A stretch of DNA of 64,000 bases from Sphingomonas caeni (lineage in GTDB: Bacteria; Pseudomonadota; Alphaproteobacteria; Sphingomonadales; Sphingomonadaceae), in NCBI RefSeq assembly GCF_026013415.1, contig NZ_JAPDOK010000005.1, forward strand, positions 124,001 to 188,000, in the 5' to 3' direction. The position numbers and the translations under genes are program-made. A model generated the notes under the pieces. It did no database searches. It was given only the letters and a program-made list of their open reading frames with translations, and had not been told where the DNA came from. Positions within the stretch are counted from its first letter, which is position 1. Each line of letters starts with the position of its first letter. This document shows, piece after piece, positions 23,188 to 30,178 of this stretch.

Positions 23188-23856
23188 ATGGGCATCTTCT
23201 CGCGAACCCGCGACATCATCGCCGCCAACGTCACCGATCTGCTCGACAAGGCCGAGGACCCGGCGAAGATGATCCGCATGATCATCCTCGAGATGGAGGA
23301 AACCCTGGTCGAAGTCCGCGCCAGCGCGGCGCGCACCATCGCCGACCAGAAGGAAATGCGCCGCCACATCAGCCGGCTCGAAAAGCTCCAGGAGAGCTGG
23401 ACCGAAAAGGCCGAGCTGGCGCTCTCCAAGGATCGCGAGGACCTGGCCAAGGCCGCCCTCACCGAGAAGCAGAAGGCCGCCGACATGTGCGACCAGCTCG
23501 GCCAGGAGATTGCGGTGCTCGACGAGGCGCTGCAGGGTTCGGAAGCCGATATCCAGAAGCTCCAGACCAAGCTGCGCGAGGCGCGCGTCCGCCAGAACTC
23601 GCTGGTGACCCGGCTCGAGAGCGCGAACAACCGCACCCGTGTCCGCGAGATGTACAACGGCTCGAAGATGCAGGACGCCTTCTCGCGCTTCGACGTGATG
23701 GAACGCCGCGTCGATCTGGCCGAAGGCCGCGCCGACGCCGCCGGCATGGGTGAAGCCCCGCCGACGCTCGAGGAAGAGATCGCCGCGCTCCGCTCGTCGG
23801 ACAAGGTCGAAGCCGAGCTGGTCGCGCTGAAGAAGCGCATCGCGAAGAAGGGCTGA
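23188..23856 (+). CDS. pspA: Phage shock protein A
   Basis: A 222-aa PspA/IM30 (ESCRT-III-like) coiled-coil protein that binds stressed inner membrane and inhibits PspF. Recognised by the amphipathic N-terminus MGIFSRTRDIIAANVTDLLD, the PAKMIRMIILEMEETLVEVR segment and long heptad helices to residue about 190. It is the first large gene of the operon and lies 4 nt before pspB. Confidence 0.97.
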   Translation: MGIFSRTRDIIAANVTDLLDKAEDPAKMIRMIILEMEETLVEVRASAARTIADQKEMRRHISRLEKLQESWTEKAELALSKDREDLAKAALTEKQKAADMCDQLGQEIAVLDEALQGSEADIQKLQTKLREARVRQNSLVTRLESANNRTRVREMYNGSKMQDAFSRFDVMERRVDLAEGRADAAGMGEAPPTLEEEIAALRSSDKVEAELVALKKRIAKKG

Positions 23857-23860
23857 TCCC

Positions 23861-24127
23861 ATGGATGACGTCTTTCTCCCCATCGTCATCGTCGGGATGC
23901 TCTTCATCGGGCTCCCCTGGGTGATCATGCACTACATCACCAAGTGGAAGCAGGCCGGCACGATCACCGGCGAGGACGAGAAATTGCTGGACGAACTCCA
24001 CTATCTCGCCCGCCAGCTCGAGGAGCGCCTGCAGACCGTCGAACGCATCATCGCCGCCGACAACCCCGATTTCCGCCCCGCGCGTAACGCCGAGCCGGAT
24101 CAGTACGACTTTTCCGGGAGGAATTGA
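23861..24127 (+). CDS. pspB: Phage shock protein B
   Basis: An 88-aa inner-membrane protein with one N-terminal TM helix (LPIVIVGMLFIGLPWVIMHYI) followed by a coiled coil (LLDELHYLARQLEERLQTVERII) and a short tail. In enterics PspB with PspC relieves PspA inhibition of PspF. The QLEERLQTVERI core recurs in the genes downstream of pspC. Confidence 0.92.
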   Translation: MDDVFLPIVIVGMLFIGLPWVIMHYITKWKQAGTITGEDEKLLDELHYLARQLEERLQTVERIIAADNPDFRPARNAEPDQYDFSGRN

Positions 24128-24128
24128 G

Positions 24129-24506
24129 ATGTCCGCCAGCCGCACCAAATTCTATCTCGACAAGCAGAACGCCAAATGGCTCGGGGTCTGCTCGGGGCTT
24201 GCCGATTACACCGGCATCGAAGTCCTCTGGCTCCGCCTCGGCTTCGTCCTGATGACCTTCGCGATGTTCCCGTTCAACCTCGTCGCCTATATCCTGATCG
24301 CCTGGATGGCGCCGAACAAGCCGCGGGACCTCTACGAGAGCAGCGAGGACCAGAAGTTCTGGCAGGGCGTGCGCACCAATCCGAAGCGCTCGACCGCCGA
24401 GGTCCGCTCCAAGTTCCGCGACATCGATCGCCGCCTGGGGGACATCGAAACCTATTATACGAGCCGCAACACCCGGCTCGCCGACGAAATCGACAGCCTG
24501 CGCTGA
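24129..24506 (+). CDS. pspC: Phage shock protein C
   Basis: A 125-aa protein with a PspC domain: KFYLDKQNAKWLGVCSGLAD, VLWLRLGFVLMTF and VAYILIAWMAP (TM). Its C-terminal third is a helix ending ADEIDSLR, the same last residues as the next protein, suggesting shared partners. It starts one base after the pspB stop. Confidence 0.93.
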   Translation: MSASRTKFYLDKQNAKWLGVCSGLADYTGIEVLWLRLGFVLMTFAMFPFNLVAYILIAWMAPNKPRDLYESSEDQKFWQGVRTNPKRSTAEVRSKFRDIDRRLGDIETYYTSRNTRLADEIDSLR

Positions 24507-24537
24507 ACACAGCAGCGGCTGAAACAGGGAGGAAGAC

Positions 24538-24831
24538 ATGCACATCGACACTATGGTCTTCGTGCTCGCCATCATCGCGCTCACGAGCGGCGGCTGGATC
24601 GTCAACAACTGGCTCCGGATGAAGCACGGCTACGCGCCGACCGACAAGCGGGGCAATCCGCTCCCCGGCACCGCCGGCCCGGATGCCCAGCGCAAGATCG
24701 ACCTGCTTTCGAACGAGAATGACCGCCTGACCGGCCAGATCTCGCGGCTCGAGGAGCGGATCGCAGTGCTCGAACGGATCGCCACCGATCCCGCCGAACG
24801 CACCGCCCGCGAAATCGACAGCCTGCGCTGA
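24538..24831 (+). CDS. PspB-like small membrane protein 1
   Basis: 97 aa, with GGAGGAAG before the ATG. TM helix MVFVLAIIALTSGGWIVNNWL is followed by a basic RMKHGY turn, a Gly/Pro linker and a coiled coil: LSNENDRLTGQISRLEERI, then VLERIATD, ending REIDSLR. The plan matches PspB (N-out TM, cytosolic coiled coil) and its tail matches PspC. Its 3' half is nearly identical at DNA level to the next gene, so one is a recent duplicate of the other. Role in envelope stress inferred from the operon. Confidence 0.82.
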   Translation: MHIDTMVFVLAIIALTSGGWIVNNWLRMKHGYAPTDKRGNPLPGTAGPDAQRKIDLLSNENDRLTGQISRLEERIAVLERIATDPAERTAREIDSLR

Positions 24832-24855
24832 GCCAAAGCGAGAGGGAGAAGAACA

Positions 24856-25146
24856 ATGGAATGGGGTGGACCAGGTTTTGTGGTCGCGATCATCGCCATC
24901 TCGACCTTCGGTTGGGTGATGAGCAGCTGGATCCGGGCCAAGCACGGATATCCGATCGAGAATGAATGGTCGGGCATGTCGGCCAAGGGCGATCCGAACG
25001 CCGAACGCAAGTTCGAGCTGCTCGCCGCCGAGAATGACCGGCTGAACGGCAAGATCGACCGGCTGGAAGAGCGGATCGCGGTGATGGAACGCATCGCCAC
25101 CGATCCCGCGGAGCGCACTGCCCGCGAAATCGACGCACTGCGCTGA
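24856..25146 (+). CDS. PspB-like small membrane protein 2
   Basis: 96 aa with a good ribosome binding site (GAGGGAGAAG). TM VVAIIAISTFGWVMSSWI, then RAKHGYPIENEW, then the coiled coil LLAAENDRLNGKIDRLEERI, VMERIATDPAERTAREIDALR. It is the closest paralogue of the preceding protein: the last 40 residues differ at only a few positions. Confidence 0.82.
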   Translation: MEWGGPGFVVAIIAISTFGWVMSSWIRAKHGYPIENEWSGMSAKGDPNAERKFELLAAENDRLNGKIDRLEERIAVMERIATDPAERTAREIDALR

Positions 25147-25159
25147 AGGAACGAAGCAC

Positions 25160-25483
25160 ATGGAAAACAAGCTCATCTTCATCCAGTCGATCTTCCCGCT
25201 GATCGCGGTGATCGTCTCCGTCGCGGTCGGCGGATGGGTGTTCACCACCTGGCTGCGCATCAAGAACGGCTATCCGCTCGACGGGCAATGGGGCCAGGCG
25301 CTCTATCCCAAGAAGGACGATGAGGCGATGGCGCGGATCACGCTGCTCAGCCAGGAAAACGCCCAGCTCCGCGCCGAACTCGGTTCGATCAAGGACCGGC
25401 TGGCGAATGTCGAGCGCATCGTCACAGATAGCTCCCACAGCCTCGATCGCGAGATCGAGCAGCTGCGCGGCAAGCGGAACTGA
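25160..25483 (+). CDS. PspB-like small membrane protein 3
   Basis: 107 aa, start ATG 25160 behind GAAGGAACG. TM LIAVIVSVAVGGWVFTTWL, the same R-x-K-x-GYP turn (RIKNGYPLDGQW), then coiled coil LLSQENAQLRAELGSIKDRL, NVERIVTD and LDREIEQLR. More diverged than the first two, but with the same order of elements. Confidence 0.8.
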   Translation: MENKLIFIQSIFPLIAVIVSVAVGGWVFTTWLRIKNGYPLDGQWGQALYPKKDDEAMARITLLSQENAQLRAELGSIKDRLANVERIVTDSSHSLDREIEQLRGKRN

Positions 25484-25495
25484 GGAGAGACTGAA

Positions 25496-25759
25496 ATGAA
25501 CGTTCTCTGGATCCCCGCTCTCGGCATCTCCGTTGCCCTGCTCGCGGTCTTCGCGAACCAGATCTTCCGCCCCTGGCTCCGCCTTCAGGAGCGCAAGATG
25601 GAGCTGGACGCCAACATGGTCGCCGAAAAGGCCGCCCAATATGCCGCGCAGACCGAACGCCTCGAGCAACGGGTGCGCGTCCTTGAACGGATCATCACCG
25701 ACAAGGGTGTCGATCTGTCCGACCAAATCGAACGGCTCCGCGACGAGCCGGTGAACTGA
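25496..25759 (+). CDS. PspB-like small membrane protein 4
   Basis: 87 aa; GAGGAGAG precedes the ATG. TM IPALGISVALLAVFANQIF, then RPWLRLQERKMEL, then coiled coil with AQTERLEQRVRVLERIITD and DQIERLRDEPVN. It lacks the GY turn and resembles PspB in length. Same RVLERI core as its neighbours. Confidence 0.8.
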   Translation: MNVLWIPALGISVALLAVFANQIFRPWLRLQERKMELDANMVAEKAAQYAAQTERLEQRVRVLERIITDKGVDLSDQIERLRDEPVN

Positions 25760-25770
25760 AAGGAAGTATC

Positions 25771-25893
25771 ATGATCATCGTATTCGGAGTTCTCGCGGTG
25801 ATGTGCGGGCTGCTGATTTGGGCCGCCGAGCACCGGGACCGCCCCCGCCGCCGCGCCGAGCGCCAGGCGCGCATGATCCAGCCCGCCGAATAA
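25771..25893 (+). CDS. 40-aa single-TM protein in the psp array
   Basis: A short ORF with AAAGGAAG seven bases before the ATG, spaced 11 nt from the preceding gene and 26 nt from the next. MIIVFGVLAVMCGLLIWAAE is one TM helix, followed by an Arg-rich cytosolic tail (HRDRPRRRAERQARMIQPAE). It has the TM but not the coiled coil of its neighbours. Coding status rests on the ribosome binding site and its snug fit in the operon. Confidence 0.65.
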   Translation: MIIVFGVLAVMCGLLIWAAEHRDRPRRRAERQARMIQPAE

Positions 25894-25919
25894 GCGCAGG
25901 CGGAACAGGGAGAAAAGAA

Positions 25920-26201
25920 ATGGCTATCGGTGTATTCGAGATGGTCCTCGGGATCGTCATTGTCGGAAGCATCGCCAGCGTGGCCAAGGCCCGCTACGGC
26001 GTCCGCAAGGATCAATGGGGCAATGAAACCGTTGTTTCGGCCGACGGCCCCACCAAGGCCGAGAATGACCGGCTGCGCCACGAGATCGGTTCGCTCAAGG
26101 ACCGGATCCAGGTGCTCGAGCGGGTGATCACCGATGACGAAACCAGCTCGCGGCGGCTCGATCGGGAGATCGAAAAGCTGCGCGACAAGAACAGCGTCTG
26201 A
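25920..26201 (+). CDS. PspB-like small membrane protein 5
   Basis: 93 aa, ATG at 25920 behind AGGGAGAAAAG. TM VFEMVLGIVIVGSIASVAKA, RYGVRKDQWGNE turn, then coiled coil KAENDRLRHEIGSLKDRI, VLERVITD and ending LDREIEKLRDKNSV. The ENDRL and LERxxTD segments tie it to proteins 1-3. Confidence 0.8.
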   Translation: MAIGVFEMVLGIVIVGSIASVAKARYGVRKDQWGNETVVSADGPTKAENDRLRHEIGSLKDRIQVLERVITDDETSSRRLDREIEKLRDKNSV

Positions 26202-26213
26202 TTGGAGGGCGAT

Positions 26214-26468
26214 GTGACCAACGACATGAATCTCTACATGACCGTCGCCGTTTCGGGCCTCGCCGGCCTCGGCATGGTCACCGCCGCCGGGCTTTCGGGC
26301 TGGCGCGGCTGGCTGCAGCTCAAGCATGAGGAACTCGGCGACCGCCTGGGCGCCAACGCCCCGGCCCCGGTCTCCGGCACCGGATCGGCCGCCTCGCGGA
26401 TCGAGATGGCCGACCTCAAGGAGCGTATCCGCAAGCTCGAAGCGATCGCGGCGGGCGTCGATCTCTGA
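26214..26468 (+). CDS. PspB-like small membrane protein 6
   Basis: 84 aa from a GTG at 26214, with GGAGGG just upstream. TM LYMTVAVSGLAGLGMVTAAG, a GWRGWLQLKHEE turn, a low-complexity Ala/Pro linker and a short C-terminal coiled coil (MADLKERIRKLEAIAAGVDL). The last gene of the array; a GC hairpin follows at 26479. Confidence 0.72.
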   Translation: MTNDMNLYMTVAVSGLAGLGMVTAAGLSGWRGWLQLKHEELGDRLGANAPAPVSGTGSAASRIEMADLKERIRKLEAIAAGVDL

Positions 26469-26478
26469 CTTGACTGAC

Positions 26479-26502
26479 GCCCCTCCCGCGAATGGGAGGG
26501 GC
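26479..26502 (+). terminator. Hairpin after the psp array
   Basis: GCCCCTCCC (26479-26487) pairs with GGGAGGGGC (26494-26502). No U-run; same palindrome type as 10022 and 46781. Confidence 0.5.
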
Positions 26503-26537
26503 TATGCGAGCAGGGCCGGCGCGCTATAGCCGCCCGG

Positions 26538-26942
26538 ATGACGAGCCTCGCCGATCTCCAGGACGAATATGAATTCCTCGAAGCGGACGACCGCTACCGG
26601 CTGCTGATCGATCTGGGCCGCGGGCTCGAACCGATGCCCGATCCGCTCAAGACCGACGCGACCCTGGTGCGCGGATGCTCGGCGGCGGTCTGGGTCTATC
26701 CCACGCGCCGCGAGGACGGCACGCTCCATTTCCTCGCCGATTCGAATGCGGCGATCACCAAGGGGATTATCGCCCTGGTGCTGCTGACGGTGCAGGACCG
26801 CAGCCCTGCGGAAATCCTCGCGACCGATATCCCCGCCGCGCTCGCCCCGTTCGATCTCTCGAACCAGCTCAGCTCGAACCGCACCCAGGGCATCCCCAAC
26901 ATGATCGCGCTGATCCGCGAGACCGCGGGGCGTTACGCCTAG
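26538..26942 (+). CDS. sufE: Sulfur acceptor protein SufE
   Basis: A 134-aa protein that takes persulfide sulfur from the cysteine desulfurase SufS and passes it to SufB for Fe-S cluster building. The catalytic Cys is in LVRGCSAAVW (about residue 47). Other conserved parts are DRYRLLIDLGRGLEPMP, DSNAAITKGIIALVL and FDLSNQLSSNRTQGIPNM. The suf operon itself is not nearby. Start ATG 26538; only a weak ribosome binding site. Confidence 0.93.
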   Translation: MTSLADLQDEYEFLEADDRYRLLIDLGRGLEPMPDPLKTDATLVRGCSAAVWVYPTRREDGTLHFLADSNAAITKGIIALVLLTVQDRSPAEILATDIPAALAPFDLSNQLSSNRTQGIPNMIALIRETAGRYA

Positions 26943-26981
26943 TGTGATCGGCTCACGCCGATGGGACCGGTGTCGCAAACC

Positions 26982-27422
26982 TCACATCCGGTACGCCTTG
27001 ATCCCATATTCGCACGGCGCGTCGCTGCACTTGGTCATCACCGCGCGGACCCTGAGCGTCAGCGTCCCCCCGCGCTTGATATAGACCACCGGATAATCGT
27101 CGTCCTCGACATCCTTGGTCACCTCCACGCCCTTCTCGTCGGTCACATAGAGGTCGAGATTCTCGCAATCGCGGTCGCACACGCCGATCAGGCTATATTC
27201 GTGCCCGCCGGTCAGCGTGATGGTGAAGCTTTCTTCGCCGCCCTGCTTGAGCAGGCTCTGCCGCTCCCAGCCCTGTTTCACATAGCCGTGCTGGTCATAG
27301 ACCTCGTCGGCGCGCGCGAGGAGCGTGTCCACCGTCCCGCTCTGCGCCGCCGCGGGGCTGCCGCACAGCATCGCGGCCCCCACAAGCGCGGCCGCGAGCA
27401 CGGGATTGGGAAACGCCTTCAT
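26982..27422 (-). CDS. Secreted Cys-containing hypothetical protein (paralogue A)
   Basis: A 146-aa exported protein: signal peptide 1-26 (PVLAAALVGAAMLCGSPAAAQ) from the ATG at 27422. The mature part looks like a small beta domain with four Cys in two pairs, VCDRDCENLDLYV and TKCSDAPCEYGIKAYRM, likely two periplasmic disulfides. It aligns along its length with the protein at 28166-28588, so the two are paralogues on either side of the J-domain gene. Function unknown. Confidence 0.75.
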   Translation of the reverse strand: MKAFPNPVLAAALVGAAMLCGSPAAAQSGTVDTLLARADEVYDQHGYVKQGWERQSLLKQGGEESFTITLTGGHEYSLIGVCDRDCENLDLYVTDEKGVEVTKDVEDDDYPVVYIKRGGTLTLRVRAVMTKCSDAPCEYGIKAYRM

Positions 27423-27472
27423 CGCTCGAATGTCCCGGTGCGGCCGCCCCAAGTCAAGCGGGCGACGGCGCC

Positions 27473-28009
27473 CTATTCGCCTTTCCAGGTGCGGCGCTCC
27501 TCGGCAGCCTTGAGCACGTCATAGGCCGCCTGAATCGCCTGGAAGCGCTTCGCCGCCTCGGCATCGCCGGGCTTGAGATCGGGATGGTGCGACTTTGCCA
27601 GCCGCCGCCAGGCGAGCCGAACCGCCTCGAAGTCCGCATCGGCCTCGAGCTCGAGCATTTCGAGCGCGCGCATCTCGTCGCGCGAGCGGCTGCCGTCGCC
27701 GGGGCCCGCCCAGCCATAATGCGAGGCCTCGGCATAGCCGTCGGCGCCGCGCCGCTCATCGGCCTCGCGCTTCGCCGCTTCCTCGGCGGTCAGGCCTTCG
27801 AAGTAATTCCAGTTGCGGTTGTATTCGCCGGCATGCGCCTCGCAGAAATACCAGCGCTCGGGGCTGTTGGGCGATTTGGGCGCGGGCCGGTCGCCGGGCT
27901 CCTCGCAGCCATGGCGGTCGCACAGCCGCACCTGCTGCGCCTCGCGCGCCGAGCCGTAGCTCCGCCAGCGGGGAAAGCCCCAATCCATCGATCGTGTCGA
28001 ACGCGCCAT
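27473..28009 (-). CDS. J-domain protein with N-terminal Cys/His cluster
   Basis: A 178-aa cytosolic DnaJ-type cochaperone. The J domain is C-terminal (residues about 115-178), with the HPD motif in LAKSHHPDLKPGD. The N-terminal part has a Cys/His group that may bind zinc: LCDRHGCEEPGD and WYFCEAHAGEYNRNWNYFEG. The ATG at 28009 is preferred, since the longer frame runs through a 34-bp tandem repeat. Such proteins recruit Hsp70 to particular clients; the client here is unknown. Confidence 0.82.
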   Translation of the reverse strand: MARSTRSMDWGFPRWRSYGSAREAQQVRLCDRHGCEEPGDRPAPKSPNSPERWYFCEAHAGEYNRNWNYFEGLTAEEAAKREADERRGADGYAEASHYGWAGPGDGSRSRDEMRALEMLELEADADFEAVRLAWRRLAKSHHPDLKPGDAEAAKRFQAIQAAYDVLKAAEERRTWKGE

Positions 28010-28040
28010 CGGGCCGAGATAGGGGCAGGAGGTGGCAAGC

Positions 28041-28138
28041 GCCAGCGCGGCAGCGCGGTGGCGCCAAAAAATACGCCAGCGCGGCAGCGCGGTGGCGCCA
28101 AAAAATACGCCAGCGCGGCAGCGCGGTGGCGCCAAAAG
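28041..28138. repeat. 34-bp tandem repeat, three copies
   Basis: Units at 28041-28074, 28075-28108 and 28109-28138 (last one slightly short) read GCCAGCGCGGCAGCGCGGTG followed by GCGCCAAAAAATAC. The first two are identical. They lie in the leader of the J-domain gene. Confidence 0.95.
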
Positions 28139-28165
28139 TAGGCCCGCGCGGTTTGGCGGGAAAAC

Positions 28166-28588
28166 TCAGTTCTTGACGAACGCCTTGACCCCGAACGCGC
28201 ATTGGGTCTGGCCGCACGCGCTCATCGCCACGCGCAGCGTATAGTCCTGCGTCGCCTGGGCATAGGTCGCGACGATCGGGAAGTTGTCATCCTGCGCGTC
28301 CCAATCGACCTCCTTGCCCGCGGCATCGAACAGCTGGAGGTCGAGATCGGTGCATTTGCGCTCGCACACCGCGACGATCTGGTAAGAATGCCCGCCCTTG
28401 AGCGGCAGGACGAGGCGCGTGTCGGCCGCGTTGGCCAGCCGTCCCATCTGCTCCCAACCCGCGGGCGAATAGCCCTTGGAACGATAAGTCTTGGTCGCAA
28501 CCTCCAGCGCCGAGGCGACCTCGCCCGCCTGCGCTACCGCCGTCAGCCCGAGCGCAGCCGCCAGGATAGTGATGCCGATAGTGCCCAT
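28166..28588 (-). CDS. Secreted Cys-containing hypothetical protein (paralogue B)
   Basis: A 140-aa exported protein from the ATG at 28588 (GGGGGA before it), with signal peptide ITILAAALGLTAVAQA. It shares with paralogue A the pairs VCERKCTDLDLQL and SACGQTQCAFGVKAF, plus the acidic AQDDNFPIV/EDDDYPVV segment between them. Possible pre-peptidase-like beta fold. No known function. Confidence 0.75.
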   Translation of the reverse strand: MGTIGITILAAALGLTAVAQAGEVASALEVATKTYRSKGYSPAGWEQMGRLANAADTRLVLPLKGGHSYQIVAVCERKCTDLDLQLFDAAGKEVDWDAQDDNFPIVATYAQATQDYTLRVAMSACGQTQCAFGVKAFVKN

Positions 28589-28633
28589 GCGTCCCCCGGA
28601 GCCTTGCCCCAACTCTACGAAGGACAAAGGAAA

Positions 28634-29003
28634 ATGCCAGAGGGTCTATAAGCCGGGTTCTGTCCACCCTCGAAAGGGATGTGCGGCCATTCCTCTAGGC
28701 GACGGATCGCTCCGCCGCTCAAGCAACCAACCCGGACGGCGAGCCGGAACGAGGCCCATATGCCGTCCCTATTCGGTCTTGCTCCCGGTGGGGTTTGCCA
28801 TGCCGCTCCGGTTACCCGTCGCGCGGTGCGCTCTTGCCGCACCCTTTCACCCTTGCTCTTACCCGAAGGCAGTGAGCGGTCTGCTCTCTGTGGCACTTTC
28901 CCTGGGGTCGCCCCCGCCGGCCATTAACCGGCACCGTCGTTTCCGTGGAGCCCGGACTTTCCTCGGTGATGCGAGCATCAACGCGGCCGCCCAACCCTCT
29001 GGC
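28634..29003 (-). ncRNA. rnpB: RNase P RNA (bacterial type A)
   Basis: The catalytic RNA that removes tRNA 5' leaders, about 370 nt, transcribed leftwards. Read on the minus strand it begins GCCAGAGGGTTGGGCGG and continues with GAGGAAAGTCCGGGCTCC (the conserved region I). It ends ACAGAACCCGGCTTAT plus CCCTCTGGC, which pairs with the 5' end as helix P1. An ATTTT run follows. Apparent ORFs on both strands here are artefacts. Confidence 0.95.
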
Positions 29004-29062
29004 GGGGGCGTATTGCTACAGGCTTCCCCGCTTGGCAATCTCCGTCATCAATGGAGGATCGG

Positions 29063-29410
29063 ATGACCAAGACGTTCGCCATATCGGGAGATCAGATCAG
29101 ACCGTTGGCGACTGGACGCGGCGGCTGCATCGCTACCGACAGGATCACTGTCGAAGGGCGAGGTGTCGGCTACATGTATCGCGGCGTGCCCGACAACAAT
29201 TTGGACAGCGGCTGGCGGTTCATGGGTGGCGACGAAGACGAAGCCTATATGGACGAGCCCAGCAACCACGCCATCTATGATGTCAACACGATCGCGAACT
29301 ATTCACCCGCAATCATACCGTTTCTCGACGCGCCGATCGGAAGCGCCTTCTTTCGTGACGGCGAAACCTACGTGCCCGATCCACTGGGCGCGCCTGACGA
29401 TTCCGCCTGA
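29063..29410 (+). CDS. DUF2185 (immunity-like) protein
   Basis: A 115-aa cytosolic protein of the DUF2185 family, related to Imm33-type immunity proteins. Family core: DRITVEGRGVGYMYRG, DSGWRFMGGDEDEAYMDEP, IYDVNTIANYSPAIIPFLDA and IGSAFFRDGE. GGAGGA precedes the ATG at 29063. No toxin gene is beside it; such proteins are also found as stand-alone genes, so immunity function is only suggested. Confidence 0.78.
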   Translation: MTKTFAISGDQIRPLATGRGGCIATDRITVEGRGVGYMYRGVPDNNLDSGWRFMGGDEDEAYMDEPSNHAIYDVNTIANYSPAIIPFLDAPIGSAFFRDGETYVPDPLGAPDDSA

Positions 29411-29413
29411 CTT

Positions 29414-30124
29414 CTAATCATCCCCCTGCGGCTTGGGCAGCAGCAGCGCGAGCAGGATGCAGCGGCACTCCATGTCGATCTCGCCGTCGATATGCTCGGG
29501 GCGGAAGCGGCGCTGGAACGCGATCACCGCCATCTTCTGGTCGCTCACGTCATAGCCGAACCGTTCGAGCGCGAGCATGAAGCCGGCATCGGTCCAGCCC
29601 GGGTCCATCAGGTTCTTGGTCGGCCGCGGCAGCGCCAGCCGCAGGCGCGCCAGGCTGTGCCACGGGAACAGCTCGCCCGGGTCCTGCTTGCGCGCGGGCG
29701 CGATGTCCGAATGGCCGACGACATTGCCGCGGGTGATGCCGTACCGCGCCTTGATATCGGCGACGAGCGGGATCACCGAGCTCATCTGGGCATCGGGAAA
29801 CGGGCGATAGCCGAATTCATGCCCGGGATTGACGATCTCGATCCCGATCGAGATCGAATTGAGCCCCGAATGCCCGCGCCAATAGGATTTGCCCGCATGC
29901 CAGGCGCGCTTGTCCTCCTGCACCATGCGCAGGATCGTGCCGTCCTCGGCCACCAGATAATGCGCCGAAACCTTGGCCGCGGGATCGCACAGCCGCTGGA
30001 TCGCGGCGTCGGCGGTCTGCATGCCGGTATAATGGAGCACGAGGATGCTCACGGGCGCGCCGCGCTCGTCGAAATTCGGCGAGGGGGTCTCGATGATGGT
30101 AAGGCCGCTCGTCATCGCCGCCAT
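29414..30124 (-). CDS. N-acetylmuramoyl-L-alanine amidase (AmiD/AmpD-like)
   Basis: A 236-aa zinc amidase that cuts the peptide from muropeptides. The Amidase_2 domain fills residues 15-165: VSILVLHYTGMQTADAAIQR (zinc His), WHAGKSYWRGHSGLNSISIG, and VVGHSDIAPARKQDPGELFPW (second His and Asp). The C-terminal 65 residues resemble a peptidoglycan-binding domain (ALERFGYDVSDQKMAVIAFQ). No signal peptide is evident, so it may act in cell-wall recycling like AmpD. ATG 30124 or 30115. Confidence 0.88.
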   Translation of the reverse strand: MAAMTSGLTIIETPSPNFDERGAPVSILVLHYTGMQTADAAIQRLCDPAAKVSAHYLVAEDGTILRMVQEDKRAWHAGKSYWRGHSGLNSISIGIEIVNPGHEFGYRPFPDAQMSSVIPLVADIKARYGITRGNVVGHSDIAPARKQDPGELFPWHSLARLRLALPRPTKNLMDPGWTDAGFMLALERFGYDVSDQKMAVIAFQRRFRPEHIDGEIDMECRCILLALLLPKPQGDD

Positions 30125-30178
30125 GACTAGAGTCTAACGGTGGGGGCCGTCCAGTGCCCACCCATCACGAGGCTGGGC

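Noticed and set aside
28041..28138. CRISPR array
   Set aside because: The three 34-bp units abut directly with no unique spacers and no cas genes; it is a plain tandem repeat.
28491..29066. 191-codon frame over 28.5-29.0 kb
   Set aside because: The region is RNase P RNA with helix P1 and conserved core; not protein coding.
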